A stretch of 64,000 bases of DNA, taken from positions 806,001 through 870,000 of the forward strand of contig OW818641.1 of the NCBI GenBank assembly GCA_942492925.1. Direction: 5' to 3'. This document shows, one piece after another, positions 8,095-17,790 of the stretch. Made by a program: the position numbers and the translations under genes. Numbering within the stretch: the first letter of the stretch is position 1; each line of letters begins with the position of its first letter. The notes below the pieces were generated by a model that was given only the letters and a program-made list of their open reading frames with translations, made no database searches and was not told the origin of the DNA. Source of the DNA: QZKY01 sp942492925 (GTDB taxonomy: Bacteria > Pseudomonadota > Gammaproteobacteria > Burkholderiales > Burkholderiaceae_D).

Positions 8095-9384
8095 TTATGG
8101 GAGTACAGTTTCGAGAGCAAAAAGATCCTGGGCTTTTTCGCGTTGGCGGATCAAATGCACCTTATCGCCATCCACCATGACTTCTGCAGCGCGACCGCGC
8201 GTGTTGTAATTCGACGCCATGGCCATGCCGTACGCACCCGCGGAAAGGATAGCCAGCAAATCGCCGGGTGCCACCGTTAATTCGCGTGCGCGAGCCAGCC
8301 AGTCACCCGATTCGCATACGGGACCGACCACATCCCAGGTTTTGGTTGTGCCGTTTCGCTTTTCCACGGGGAGAATGCCGTGAAACGATTCGTACATGGC
8401 GGGGCGCATCAAATCGTTCATCGCGGCATCCACGATGGCAAAATTCTTGACGGGGCCGTCTTTCAGATATTGGATTTCTGTCAGCAGCACGCCGGCATTG
8501 CCGACGATGGAGCGGCCCGGCTCGAACATGACTTGGATGGGGCGACCCTGATGGGCGTGCAAACGCCAGTCGTTGACGCGCGCAAAAACACGTTGCACGT
8601 AATCCGCGATTTTGACGGGTTGCTCGTCGTTGTAGGTAATGCCCAAGCCGCCGCCGATGTCGAGGTGGTGCAAGCGAATGCCTTCGCGGTGCAGGCGATC
8701 GACGAGGTCGATGATTTTGTCGAGCGCAGCCAACAGGGGCGCATCATCCAGCAATTGGGAGCCGATGTGACAATCGATGCCGACCACCCGGATATGCGGC
8801 AGGGTTGCGGCGTGGCGGTAGCAGTCCAGCGCGGCAAAGTAATCGACGCCGAATTTGTTTTCTTTTAAGCCCGTTGAAATATATTTGTGCGTCTTGGCAT
8901 CCACATCCGGATTGACGCGGAAAGAGATGGGCGCTTGCTTGCCCATTTCACCGGCGACTTCGTTGAGGCGATGCAACTCGGGCAGCGATTCGATATTGAA
9001 GCAAAGGATGTCGTGGGAAAGAGCAAGACGGATTTCATCGCGCGTTTTGCCAACGCCGGAAAAGATGACTTTTTTCGGGTCACCGCCCGCTTTGATCACG
9101 CGTTGCAACTCGCCACCGGAAACGATGTCAAACCCCGCATTCAGGCGTGCAAGCTGGTTGAGCACGCCGATATTGGAATTGGATTTAACTGAGAAACATA
9201 TGAGGGCCGGATCATCCCCCTGGCCGTATTGTCGGGAGGCTTGGGCGTAGGCCGTATAGTTTTCGGTCAGCGCTGCTTTGGAATAGACATAGACCGGCGT
9301 ACCGAACTGCTTGGCAATATCCTTGAGCGGCACATTTTCGGCGTGCAAAACGCCGTTTTGATAAGAAAAGTGTGGCATGGTCAT
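8095..9384 (-). CDS. lysA: Diaminopimelate decarboxylase LysA
   Basis: A 429-residue PLP-dependent enzyme that converts meso-diaminopimelate to L-lysine, the last step of the pathway. It is an alanine-racemase-type barrel with the PLP lysine K67 in CFSVKSNSN, the substrate/PLP-binding HIGSQL, the phosphate-binding GGGLGI, EPGRSIVGNAG, and the C-terminal cysteine loop CESGDWLA. The length is typical. A small lipoprotein gene starts 6 bases upstream and is probably cotranscribed, the usual pairing in proteobacteria. The pathway also uses the aspartate kinase encoded at 45.7 kb. Confidence 0.97.
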   Translation of the reverse strand: MTMPHFSYQNGVLHAENVPLKDIAKQFGTPVYVYSKAALTENYTAYAQASRQYGQGDDPALICFSVKSNSNIGVLNQLARLNAGFDIVSGGELQRVIKAGGDPKKVIFSGVGKTRDEIRLALSHDILCFNIESLPELHRLNEVAGEMGKQAPISFRVNPDVDAKTHKYISTGLKENKFGVDYFAALDCYRHAATLPHIRVVGIDCHIGSQLLDDAPLLAALDKIIDLVDRLHREGIRLHHLDIGGGLGITYNDEQPVKIADYVQRVFARVNDWRLHAHQGRPIQVMFEPGRSIVGNAGVLLTEIQYLKDGPVKNFAIVDAAMNDLMRPAMYESFHGILPVEKRNGTTKTWDVVGPVCESGDWLARARELTVAPGDLLAILSAGAYGMAMASNYNTRGRAAEVMVDGDKVHLIRQREKAQDLFALETVLP

Positions 9385-9390
9385 ATCGTT

Positions 9391-9642
9391 CTATTGTTCG
9401 TCGTTGTCGTTCTCGTCAGCTTCGTCATCAACAGTCGGCGCATCAGATTGTTTGGCATCCGTTTGGTCTGGCGTCGGTCCATGCGGTTTGACTGCTTCCA
9501 CTTTTTTGGCAGTCGACGACTTGGTTTTTTTGGGCTTGCCTTTTTCCGGCAGATACAAGGTGCCGCGTTGTCCGCAAGCAGCCAGCATGCTGATCAACAA
9601 GATCATGACGGCAATTCTGCGCAAGAGGGTGTGTGATTTCAC
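9391..9642 (-). CDS. lptM: Small LptM/YifL-like lipoprotein
   Basis: A short outer-membrane lipoprotein. The open frame extends to 9741, but the GTG at 9642 is chosen because it gives a normal lipoprotein signal: basic n-region (KSHTLLRR), hydrophobic core and lipobox LAAC, followed by GQRGTLYLP. That matches the 'CGxxGxLYxP' start of LptM/YifL, which assists the LptDE LPS translocon in E. coli. The tail is acidic and low in complexity (DDEADENDNDEQ). It sits directly upstream of lysA as in many proteobacteria. The divergent cyaY gene that often accompanies this pair is not visible. Confidence 0.75.
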   Translation of the reverse strand: MKSHTLLRRIAVMILLISMLAACGQRGTLYLPEKGKPKKTKSSTAKKVEAVKPHGPTPDQTDAKQSDAPTVDDEADENDNDEQ

Positions 9643-9783
9643 GTTTGGTGTGGAGTCGGTGGTGAGCGGTGAAAGTGTAGCATGATTGAATTCGAAATTT
9701 CCGGCACTGGTGGGGGGATCGTGGTCGGTCGACGGCGTCAAGGCATGCAGGCGCCCATGCCAGGCAGGGATGGGCGAGAAGGG

Positions 9784-12243
9784 TTAACGGTCCGGTGTGG
9801 GAGAAGACAAGGATCGCCAGGGTGGGGTGGCGATCGCTTTCTTTTCTTCTCGGGCGGGTTTGTCGTTACTCGGCGGCGTTGTTCGCGCAGGTGTACCTGC
9901 ACCCGGGGGCGTTGGCGTGTGACCTGAATCGCCAACAGACGGCAACGTGCGTTCGTCGCCTGCGATGAAGTGCGCAGCACTCGTGCCCGGGGGGCTTTCA
10001 ACGTAATGGTATTCCCCGTCAGAATAAGTCAATCCTTTCGGCGCAGAACGGGTCTCGACTGGGATGTCTTTCAAGACCTTTTGCATGTAGCCAATCCAGA
10101 TGGGGAGCGCGAGTCCGCCACCGGTTTCCCTTGCACCCAGATTCCGGGGCTGATCGTAGCCCATCCAGGCCACGCCGGCGACTTTGTATTGGTAACCCGC
10201 AAACCAGGCGTCGTGCGAATCGTTGGTGGTGCCGGTCTTTCCGGCCAGATCAGCTCTGCCGAGGATTTGCCCGGCACGCGCTGCCGTGCCGCGCTTGACG
10301 ACATCTTTCATCATGCTGTCCATGATGAAAGCGTTGCGTTCGTCTATGACGCGTTGTGCTTCATTCCCCGCCTTGCCCGGTTGTGCCGTTGAGAGGACCT
10401 TTCCTGACGTGTCGGTCACTTTCGCAATGAGGTAGGGATTGGTCTTGTACCCGCCGTTTGCAAAGACCGAATAAGCGCTGACCATTTGCAAAGGTGTGAC
10501 CGCGCCCGCACCCAGCGCCAGGGTCAGGAAGGGCGGGTTTTTCTCGGCGTCAAAACCAAATCGGGTGATATATTCCTGCGCGTATTGCGGGCCGATCTTG
10601 TTCAGGATACGGATCGACACCATATTTTTGGAATGTGTGAGCCCACTACGCATGGTCATTAGGCCGGAATACTTGTTGTCGTAGTTTTTGGGCTCCCAGG
10701 GCTGACCGCCGGTTTGTTCCGCAGAAAACGAGACAGGGGAATCGCTCACGATGGTGGCAGGCGACAAGCCTTGTTCCAGGGCAGCGGAATAAATGAAGGG
10801 TTTGAATGACGACCCCGGTTGCCGCCAGGCTTGCGTGACGTGATTGAATTTGTTGCGGTTGAAATCAAAGCCGCCGACCAAGGCGCGAATGGCCCCATCG
10901 TTCGTATTGGCGGCGACGAATGCTGCTTCCACCTGCGGCATTTGGGTGATGGCCCAGCCTTTCTCATGGTTGACGACGCGAATGATGGCGCCGCGCCGGA
11001 TCCTGCGGTTGGAGGCGGTGTTCTTGGCCAGTGCAGATTTTGCCAAATCCAGTCCTGTTCCCGAAATGAGGATTTCGTTTCCAGAAGACAAAACGGCTCG
11101 CACTTGCTTGGGCGTGGCTTCCAATACGACGGCGGGAACCAGTTCGTCGCTTTCCTGGCGGTCGGCCAGTTCGGATTCGATAGCGTCTGCGGCCTCATCC
11201 CGGGATTGCGGGATTTCCATATAACCTTCCGGTCCGCGATAACCGTAGCGCTTTTCGTAATCCAGAACGCCTTTGCGCAAAGCCTGATAGGCGGCAACCT
11301 GTTCGTCCTTGGTGATGGTGGTATAGACATTCAAGCCGTGGGTATAGGTGTCTTCCTTGTACATTTCGTACACCATCATGCGGGCCATTTCGGCAACATA
11401 TTCTGCGTGAATGGAAAACTGGCTGCTATCCGTCTTGATTTTTAGTTCTTCTTTTTTCGCCTGTTCGTATTGTTCGTTGGTGATGTAGTTCGAGGCGAGC
11501 ATGCGTTGCAGAATGTATTGCTGACGCACTTTGGCGCGAGAGGGATTCGCGACAGGGTTAAAGGCGGAGGGCGCCTTTGCCAACCCGGCCAGCATGGCAG
11601 CTTCTGCAATGGTGATGTCTTTCAGCGCCTTGCCGAAATAAATCTGGGCGGCGGAAGAAAAACCGAACGCACGTTGGCCGAGATAAATCTGGTTCATGTA
11701 GATTTCCAGAATTTGATCTTTCGTCAGCTGGTTTTCGATTTTCCATGCCAGCATCACTTCATAGAGTTTGCGTTTGTAGGTTTGCTCGCTGCTCAGGAAG
11801 AAATTGCGTGCCACTTGCTGCGTAATAGTCGAGGCGCCTTGACGGCTGCCGCCGACAACATTGCGTAAAGCCGCGCGCGCGATGCCGATGTAGTCGACGC
11901 CGCTATGCTTGTAAAAACGATTGTCTTCAATGGCCAGGACGGCTTTTTTCATGACATCGGGAATGTCCTGGATGCGCACCATGTTGCGCCGTTCTTCGCC
12001 GAATTCGCCAATTAGCACACTGTCTGCCGTGTAGATGCGCAACGGCATTTTGGGCTGGTAGTCAGTGAGGGAGTCCAGCGGCGGGAGCGTCGGGTAAGCG
12101 ACCGTCAAGACGAACGTCAGCAACAATGCACCGACGATTGGCAACCCTGCCATCACAATCAGACATCCTATGAATAGACGTCGGATTCTTTTGGAAAAAC
12201 GTTTGGGGGTGGGCTGGGGTGGGGTGGGCGTGACAGAAGACAT
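9784..12243 (-). CDS. mrcA: Penicillin-binding protein 1A, bifunctional peptidoglycan synthase
   Basis: An 819-residue class A PBP that polymerises and cross-links peptidoglycan in the periplasm. One N-terminal membrane anchor (about residues 24-48) precedes the GT51 glycosyltransferase domain, with EDNRFYKHSGVD, GASTITQQVARN and KILEIYLN-like KDQILEIYMNQIYLGQ. The penicillin-binding domain has SSFKPF (SxxK), HSKNM (SxN) and KTGTTN (KTG), all catalytic motifs in order. The C-terminal tail is Pro/Thr-rich and basic. It is divergent from pilM, with a 266-base shared upstream region; the ponA-pilM divergence is typical of Burkholderiales. Confidence 0.96.
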   Translation of the reverse strand: MSSVTPTPPQPTPKRFSKRIRRLFIGCLIVMAGLPIVGALLLTFVLTVAYPTLPPLDSLTDYQPKMPLRIYTADSVLIGEFGEERRNMVRIQDIPDVMKKAVLAIEDNRFYKHSGVDYIGIARAALRNVVGGSRQGASTITQQVARNFFLSSEQTYKRKLYEVMLAWKIENQLTKDQILEIYMNQIYLGQRAFGFSSAAQIYFGKALKDITIAEAAMLAGLAKAPSAFNPVANPSRAKVRQQYILQRMLASNYITNEQYEQAKKEELKIKTDSSQFSIHAEYVAEMARMMVYEMYKEDTYTHGLNVYTTITKDEQVAAYQALRKGVLDYEKRYGYRGPEGYMEIPQSRDEAADAIESELADRQESDELVPAVVLEATPKQVRAVLSSGNEILISGTGLDLAKSALAKNTASNRRIRRGAIIRVVNHEKGWAITQMPQVEAAFVAANTNDGAIRALVGGFDFNRNKFNHVTQAWRQPGSSFKPFIYSAALEQGLSPATIVSDSPVSFSAEQTGGQPWEPKNYDNKYSGLMTMRSGLTHSKNMVSIRILNKIGPQYAQEYITRFGFDAEKNPPFLTLALGAGAVTPLQMVSAYSVFANGGYKTNPYLIAKVTDTSGKVLSTAQPGKAGNEAQRVIDERNAFIMDSMMKDVVKRGTAARAGQILGRADLAGKTGTTNDSHDAWFAGYQYKVAGVAWMGYDQPRNLGARETGGGLALPIWIGYMQKVLKDIPVETRSAPKGLTYSDGEYHYVESPPGTSAAHFIAGDERTLPSVGDSGHTPTPPGAGTPARTTPPSNDKPAREEKKAIATPPWRSLSSPTPDR

Positions 12244-12509
12244 GCGAGGATTCTACCGAAAACCGATCAAAGAGCTCGCATTATACCGATAACCCGGTGG
12301 CGATATGTTGGATTGGAGGGGGCGCTGGGTTGCCGCGTAGAGGGGGGCTGCAAACGTCTGGGATAGATCAAGTGCGTGGGATTTAAACAACGAAATCTTT
12401 GGCGCACATGATGAATATCTGTACACGAAGGGAAGCTTATTGCTACGATGCAATGTACCTAGTAGAGCCTGAACACTGGCAAAAAGCTGTTTTCCAGGGA
12501 GATTTGCAC

Positions 12510-13598
12510 TTGAAACTTGATTTTGGGGCATTGTTATCTTTTTCCAAAAAAAACCCGCCCATGGTTGGGTTGGATATCAGCACGTCTGGTGTCCGGCTGG
12601 TCGAATTGTCACGCAATGACAAGGGGGAGTATACGCTCGAGTGCTACGCGTCGGAGGTCTTGCCCCGCGGCGCTATAACGGATGGCAATATCGACAATAT
12701 TGATGGCGTGGCCGATGCGGTGCGGCGGGTTTGGCGAAAAAGTGGATCAAGCGCGCGGGCGGCGGTGTTGGGGATGCCGTCTGGTGCCGTGATTACCAGA
12801 AAAATCTTGATGCGCGGGGGATTGAGCGATGACGACATGGAGGCCCAGGTCGAGTCTGAGGCTAGCCAATACATTCCGTTTGCACTGGATGAGGTGAATC
12901 TCGATTTCGATGTGATGGGTCCGGCGCCGGGTTCCAGCGAGGATGTGGAAGTCATGATTGCAGCAGCACGCCGTGAAAAAGTGGAAGATCGTGTGGCCGT
13001 GGCTGAGGCCGCAGGCTTGAAGCCCGTCGTTATGGATATCGACATGCATGCGGCGCGTTCGGCGATTGCACGAGTCATGTCCACGATGTCATCCGGTGGC
13101 GACCGGGGGCAAGTGGTGGCTTTGTTCCGGATCGGTGCCCAAACCGCCAATTTCAGCGTGTTGGTTGATCGGCAACCGGTTTACGAGCGGGAACAGCCGA
13201 TTGGCGGCAATCAGCTGACGCAAGATATTGTTCGTGCCTATGGGATGTCTTTTGAAGAGGCCGAGTTGAAGAAGCGGGGTGGTGGCTTGCCTGCCGATTA
13301 TGAACCAAACGTGATGGTCCCGTTCATGGAAAGCATTGCGCAGGAATTGACGCGCGCTATTCAGTTCTTTTTTACCTCCTCAAGTTACACGCGTGTGGAC
13401 CAAATTTTCCTTGCGGGCGGCACGGCGATCCTGCCAGGACTGGATGAAATGGTCGCCAATCGGACGAGAGTGAAGACTTCCGTCGTGAATACTTTCCGTG
13501 GGATGCGTCTTTCTTCCAAGGTCAGGGAAGCACAATTGCAACAGGATGAACCGGCTTATCTGGTGGCCTGTGGTTTGGCGATGCGGAGGTTCGACTGA
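12510..13598 (+). CDS. pilM: Type IV pilus assembly ATPase-fold protein PilM
   Basis: An actin/FtsA-like cytoplasmic protein that binds the N-terminal tail of PilN and scaffolds the pilus alignment complex. The frame is open from 12399, but the TTG at 12510 is preferred: it follows a purine-rich CAGGGAG and gives the usual PilM start (KLDFGALLSFSKK), for 362 residues. The nucleotide-binding features GLDISTSGVRLVEL, the internal phosphate loop around FRIGAQTANFSVL and the C-terminal FLAGGTAILPGL are present. It is the first gene of pilMNOPQ; its stop overlaps the pilN start by one base. Confidence 0.9.
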   Translation: MKLDFGALLSFSKKNPPMVGLDISTSGVRLVELSRNDKGEYTLECYASEVLPRGAITDGNIDNIDGVADAVRRVWRKSGSSARAAVLGMPSGAVITRKILMRGGLSDDDMEAQVESEASQYIPFALDEVNLDFDVMGPAPGSSEDVEVMIAAARREKVEDRVAVAEAAGLKPVVMDIDMHAARSAIARVMSTMSSGGDRGQVVALFRIGAQTANFSVLVDRQPVYEREQPIGGNQLTQDIVRAYGMSFEEAELKKRGGGLPADYEPNVMVPFMESIAQELTRAIQFFFTSSSYTRVDQIFLAGGTAILPGLDEMVANRTRVKTSVVNTFRGMRLSSKVREAQLQQDEPAYLVACGLAMRRFD

Positions 13599-14344
13599 TG
13601 GTCAAAATCAATCTTTTGCCCCATCGCGAAGAAAAGCGCAAGCAACGCGGCAAGGCGTTTTATGCATTGCTGGTTCTCGGTGGCATCGTGGGCGCGCTCA
13701 TCGTCGTTGTAGGGGGGGGCTTGCTGGAAGGCTTCATCGCTCGCCAAGAGCAGCGCAATAACGTGCTGCGCCAGGAAAACAAGCGGCTTGACGAAGAAAT
13801 CAAGAAGGTGGCGACGCTCAAACAGGAAATCGAATCCTTGCGTGCCCGCCAACAAGCGGTGGAAGACTTGCAGGCGGATCGCAACCAGCCGGTTTATTTG
13901 ATGGATGAGTTGGTGGCGCAAACGCCGGAGGGAGTTTTCCTGACTTCGATCAACCAAACCGGTCAGCGTGTTGTGCTGATTGGGCATGCACAGTCGAACG
14001 AACGAGTTTCCGAGTACTTGCGTAATTTGGGCAATGGTTCTCCATGGTTGGAACGCCCGGACCTCGTTGAGATCAAGGCGGCAACTTTTGGGGCCGGTCG
14101 TGACATGAAGAACGTTTTTCTGTTTACGATTAATGTCGGCATCCGGCGCCCGCGCGACAAAGAGGCGGCAGCCAGTCAGGCGCATAGCGCGGGAGCATCA
14201 GCCATGAAGGGGGCACCGGTGAGTGGCGCGGCAGCACCAGCAGTGAAGGGTGCTCCGGGCGGTGATGTGGCAGCATCGGGTGCGAAACCCGCTGCTTCGG
14301 GGGCTTCTGGACCGGCTGCGCCTGCAGCAACGGGTAAACATTAA
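13598..14344 (+). CDS. pilN: Type IV pilus assembly protein PilN
   Basis: A 248-residue inner-membrane protein of the pilus alignment subcomplex. The conserved N-terminal peptide VKINLLPHREEKR (the PilM-docking site) is followed by one membrane segment (about residues 22-45), a coiled coil (about 48-95) and the ferredoxin-like periplasmic domain. The last ~50 residues are an Ala/Gly/Pro-rich low-complexity tail, longer than in well-studied PilN proteins. It overlaps pilM by one base. Confidence 0.94.
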   Translation: MVKINLLPHREEKRKQRGKAFYALLVLGGIVGALIVVVGGGLLEGFIARQEQRNNVLRQENKRLDEEIKKVATLKQEIESLRARQQAVEDLQADRNQPVYLMDELVAQTPEGVFLTSINQTGQRVVLIGHAQSNERVSEYLRNLGNGSPWLERPDLVEIKAATFGAGRDMKNVFLFTINVGIRRPRDKEAAASQAHSAGASAMKGAPVSGAAAPAVKGAPGGDVAASGAKPAASGASGPAAPAATGKH

Positions 14345-14360
14345 ACTCGAAAGATGCGAT

Positions 14361-15035
14361 ATGGCGACTAAGTTAAAAAATATCTCGCAATCTTTTACTT
14401 CCCAATTCAGCGGTTTGAAAGGGCGTTCCCCGGAGCAATGGCCCCTCATCCCTCAGCTTTTTTGTGCGTTGGGGGTGATGGCGCTTGTCATGGCGGCAGG
14501 CTGGTTTGCCTACATCGACGGACGTATGGAAGTCCTTGATCGTGGGGTGCAGGAAGAAGTGAAGCTCAAGGATGCTTACAAGGTCAAGATTCAGCAAGCG
14601 GTCAATCTTGCCGCGCTGACCAAGCAAAAAGAGCTGGTGAACCAGTACGTGCTGGCGATGGAGAAACAGTTGCCGAGCAAGGCGGAAATGGATGCACTAT
14701 TGTCCGACATCAACCAGGCCGGTGTGGGTCGTGGCTTACAGTTTGAGTTATTCAAGCCAGGGCAAGTGGTGGTCAAAGAGTATTACGCCGAGTTGCCGAT
14801 TCAAATCAAGGTGTCCGGCAGTTATCATGACGTGGCATCGTTTACCAGCGATATTGCCAATTTACCGCGCATTGTGACCCTGAACGACTTGAAAATAACG
14901 GCGGCCAAGAATGGTAAGCTCGGCCTGGATGCGGTGGTCAAGACCTTCCGTTATCTGGATCAAAGCGAAATTGATGCGCAACGTAAAGCCAAGGTGCAAG
15001 CCAAGGGGCAGGCCAAGAAAGGAGGGCCGAAATGA
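14361..15035 (+). CDS. pilO: Type IV pilus assembly protein PilO
   Basis: A 224-residue bitopic partner of PilN. The start at 14361 is preferred because the upstream in-frame extension from 14250 overlaps the pilN tail and is basic, unlike PilO. A short cytoplasmic part, one membrane segment (about residues 37-56), a coiled coil (about 65-110) and a periplasmic ferredoxin-like domain follow, with the typical LPIQIKVSGSYHDVASF strand. The C-terminus is Lys/Gln-rich. It overlaps pilP by four bases (ATGA), indicating translational coupling. Confidence 0.94.
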   Translation: MATKLKNISQSFTSQFSGLKGRSPEQWPLIPQLFCALGVMALVMAAGWFAYIDGRMEVLDRGVQEEVKLKDAYKVKIQQAVNLAALTKQKELVNQYVLAMEKQLPSKAEMDALLSDINQAGVGRGLQFELFKPGQVVVKEYYAELPIQIKVSGSYHDVASFTSDIANLPRIVTLNDLKITAAKNGKLGLDAVVKTFRYLDQSEIDAQRKAKVQAKGQAKKGGPK

Positions 15036-15580
15036 TGTGCTCTCAGAAGAGAAATCTATGCTTGCTCTTGCTGATGATGGCGATGCTGTCGGGGTGTAGC
15101 CAAGAGGCGCAAATTCGGGAATGGATGGAAGAGACGAAACGGCAAACACCGGTTTCCGTTCCCAAGATTTCAGAACCCAAGACCCACACGCCTTTTGCGT
15201 ATGGTCGCAAGGACAGTATTGATCCTTTTAATCCAGTCAAATTATCGTTGGCGATTGCAAAGCTGCGGGCGCAGTCGAACAAGGGTTTGATGCCGGATAT
15301 GCAGCGGCGACGCGAGCCACTGGAACAATACCCGCTGGATACGATCAGGATGGTCGGGATGTTGCAAAAACCTGGCATGACCTACGCGATATTGCAGGTC
15401 GACAAGGCCATCTTCCAGGCGAAAGTGGGCCATTATGTGGGGCAGAATTACGGCATGATTACTGGCATATCGGAAGATGCTGTTGATCTGAAAGAGGTTG
15501 TGCAGGACGCTTCAGGAGAGTGGGTTGAGCGTAAAGCCAGACTGGAACTGCAAGAAAGCAAGCAGGAGAGTAAAAAATGA
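15032..15580 (+). CDS. pilP: Type IV pilus assembly lipoprotein PilP
   Basis: A 182-residue lipoprotein with signal MCSQKRNLCLLLLMMAMLSGC, processed at the lipobox LSGC. It links the PilN/PilO platform to the PilQ secretin. A flexible Pro-rich stretch is followed by the β-sandwich homology domain (about 85-175), with the usual YPLDTIRMVGML. It overlaps both pilO and pilQ by four bases. Confidence 0.94.
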   Translation: MMCSQKRNLCLLLLMMAMLSGCSQEAQIREWMEETKRQTPVSVPKISEPKTHTPFAYGRKDSIDPFNPVKLSLAIAKLRAQSNKGLMPDMQRRREPLEQYPLDTIRMVGMLQKPGMTYAILQVDKAIFQAKVGHYVGQNYGMITGISEDAVDLKEVVQDASGEWVERKARLELQESKQESKK

Positions 15581-17733
15581 CATCTTCAACAAAAAATCAA
15601 AACCAGGGAGTAAGCATGGCGAAATCGTTTTTATTGCGGTATCGCATGTTGGGATGCGCTATGTTGTTCCTCTCGATTTGCGGGATATCGTACGCACAGG
15701 AAAATAGCATCCAGTCGATTGAGGCTACCCAGAAAGGTTCGGGGGTTGTCGTCAAGGTCACGCTGAAATCCGCGCCAAGCAAGCAGCCCATCGGTTTTGC
15801 GGTTACCAATCCAGCGCGTGTTGCGATTGATTTCGCCAGCACGGGTAATGCGACGGGGAAAACCCTTCAGAACATTAATTTGGGCGATGTTCGTACCGTG
15901 AATATTGTTGAAGTGGGAGAGCGCTCCCGTCTGGTGTTCAACCTGAAGAAACCGCTGAATTTTTCCACAGACGTGAAAGACAACGTGGTGACGGTAACGA
16001 TTGACCGATCACCTGGCTTGCCAGTGGCGCAAACCCAAAAACCGGCGCAAGCAGAAACGTCGGCCGCCCAACCGCAGCAGCAAGCTGCTGTATCGTCTGA
16101 TGCAGCGCTTCGCAATATCGATTTTCGTCGTGGCGCGGTTGGCGAAGGGCGCGTCGTGATTGATTTGCCGCACAGCGATGTTGCTGTGGACGTCAAGCAT
16201 AAAGGGCGTTCCATTGAAGTGGACTTCATGAAAGCCACGTTGCCGGATGCTTTGCGCAGGATAATGGATGTGACCGATTTCGGTACGCCTGTTACCAAGG
16301 TTACGACGAAGCAGCAAGGGCAGAACGTCAAGCTGTTGATTGAAACGGCCGGGGTGTGGGAATACAGCGCTTACCAAAGTGATGCCCAACTGGTGATTGA
16401 GGTGAAGCCGATCAAGGAAGACCCGAACAAACTGGCGCAGGGAAGTCAGGGGTATCGCGGCGAAAAACTCTCACTGAATTTCCAGAATGTCGAAGTGCGT
16501 GCTGTGCTGCAGGTGATTGCTGATTTTACCGGGTTTAACATCATTACCAGCGACACCGTGGGCGGCAATCTGACATTGCGCTTGAAAGATGTACCGTGGG
16601 ATCAGGCGCTGGATATTGTCATGCGCGCCAAAGGGCTCGACATGCGCAAAAATGGCAACGTGGTCTGGATTGCGCCGCGCGACGAGCTGTTGACGAAAGA
16701 AAAGCTGGAACTGGAACAGAAATCGCAAATCGCCGAACTGGAACCCTTGCGCATGGAAATTTTCCAGTTGAATTACATCAAGGCCATGGCCTTCCGGAAA
16801 ATTTTCGGCATCAAGGACGACGGCACCTCTGATCCAAGTAACAAGAACCGGATTCTTTCCAAGCGAGGCAGCGCCGTACTGGATCATCGCACCAATCAGC
16901 TTTTCATTACGGATATTCCGAGCAAGCTGGAAGAGTTGCGGAAGCTGATCGAAAAAACGGATACCGCACAGCGCCAGGTCATGATTGAGGCGCGTATTGT
17001 GGAGGCGGATGATAAATTTGGTCGTAGTTTGGGCGTTCGGTTGGGACTCTTCGGCAATAAAATTGCAAATAACGTCGCCATTGGTAGTGGTTTGTCGTCG
17101 CTCCCATCGAGTACGGGAACTACGTCGACTACCTCGGGTACGGCTTTGAGTTTGCCGGCCTCGGCGGTTCAGTCTAATACAGCGGCCACACTGGGCATCA
17201 GTTTGTTCAATTCGTCGGCCACGCGTTACCTCAATCTTGAGTTGTCGGCAATGGAAGCAGATAACAAGGGCAAGATTATTTCGAGTCCACGTGTTGTGAC
17301 AGCGGACAACGTCAAAGCCTTGATTGAGCAGGGGACGGAAATTCCGTATTTAGAAGCTTCTTCGAGTGGTGCGACATCGGTTTCGTTCAAAAAAGCCGTG
17401 TTGAAACTGGAGGTGACGCCGCAGATTACCCCGGATGGCAAAGTGATTTTGACGGTCGATGTAAACAAAGACAGCGTTGGAGAAACGCTTCCTGGAGGAG
17501 TCTCAATCAATACCAAGCGGGTGAGCACCGAAGTGTTGGTGGAAAATGGCGGCACCGTGGTATTGGGCGGGATATTCCAGCAAGAGAAACGGGAAGAGGT
17601 AGCGCAAGTTCCCTTGTTGGGGAATATCCCCGTGCTGGGCTGGTTGTTCAGAAACAAGGAGATTACTGACAATAAGACCGAATTGCTGGTTTTCTTGACA
17701 CCAAAGATTATGGCGGGACCTCAACAAAAGTAA
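15577..17733 (+). CDS. pilQ: Type IV pilus secretin PilQ
   Basis: A 718-residue outer-membrane secretin through which the pilus fibre exits. A signal peptide lies near the start (cleavage about YAQ-EN; Met14 at 15616 is an alternative start). Two AMIN domains, which bind peptidoglycan, cover about residues 45-140 and 180-275. A secretin/TonB short N-terminal domain (about 300-350), an N1/KH-like domain (about 390-470) and the secretin barrel follow, ending in the signature VPLLGNIPVLGWLFRNK. A Ser/Thr-rich insert occurs at about residues 505-535. It is the last pil gene before the hairpin at 17755. Confidence 0.96.
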   Translation: MTSSTKNQNQGVSMAKSFLLRYRMLGCAMLFLSICGISYAQENSIQSIEATQKGSGVVVKVTLKSAPSKQPIGFAVTNPARVAIDFASTGNATGKTLQNINLGDVRTVNIVEVGERSRLVFNLKKPLNFSTDVKDNVVTVTIDRSPGLPVAQTQKPAQAETSAAQPQQQAAVSSDAALRNIDFRRGAVGEGRVVIDLPHSDVAVDVKHKGRSIEVDFMKATLPDALRRIMDVTDFGTPVTKVTTKQQGQNVKLLIETAGVWEYSAYQSDAQLVIEVKPIKEDPNKLAQGSQGYRGEKLSLNFQNVEVRAVLQVIADFTGFNIITSDTVGGNLTLRLKDVPWDQALDIVMRAKGLDMRKNGNVVWIAPRDELLTKEKLELEQKSQIAELEPLRMEIFQLNYIKAMAFRKIFGIKDDGTSDPSNKNRILSKRGSAVLDHRTNQLFITDIPSKLEELRKLIEKTDTAQRQVMIEARIVEADDKFGRSLGVRLGLFGNKIANNVAIGSGLSSLPSSTGTTSTTSGTALSLPASAVQSNTAATLGISLFNSSATRYLNLELSAMEADNKGKIISSPRVVTADNVKALIEQGTEIPYLEASSSGATSVSFKKAVLKLEVTPQITPDGKVILTVDVNKDSVGETLPGGVSINTKRVSTEVLVENGGTVVLGGIFQQEKREEVAQVPLLGNIPVLGWLFRNKEITDNKTELLVFLTPKIMAGPQQK

Positions 17734-17754
17734 GCACCTTGTTTGAAAAGTGAT

Positions 17755-17776
17755 AAAGCCGGGCTTGCCCGGCTTT
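17755..17776 (+). terminator. Hairpin between pilQ and aroK
   Basis: AAAGCCGGGC-TT-GCCCGGCTTT is a perfect 10-base stem just after pilQ. Only ATAAT follows instead of a T-run, so it may attenuate rather than end transcription. The TATAAT at 17776-17781 lies only ten bases before the aroK start. Confidence 0.55.
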
Positions 17777-17790
17777 ATAATTTGCACTGT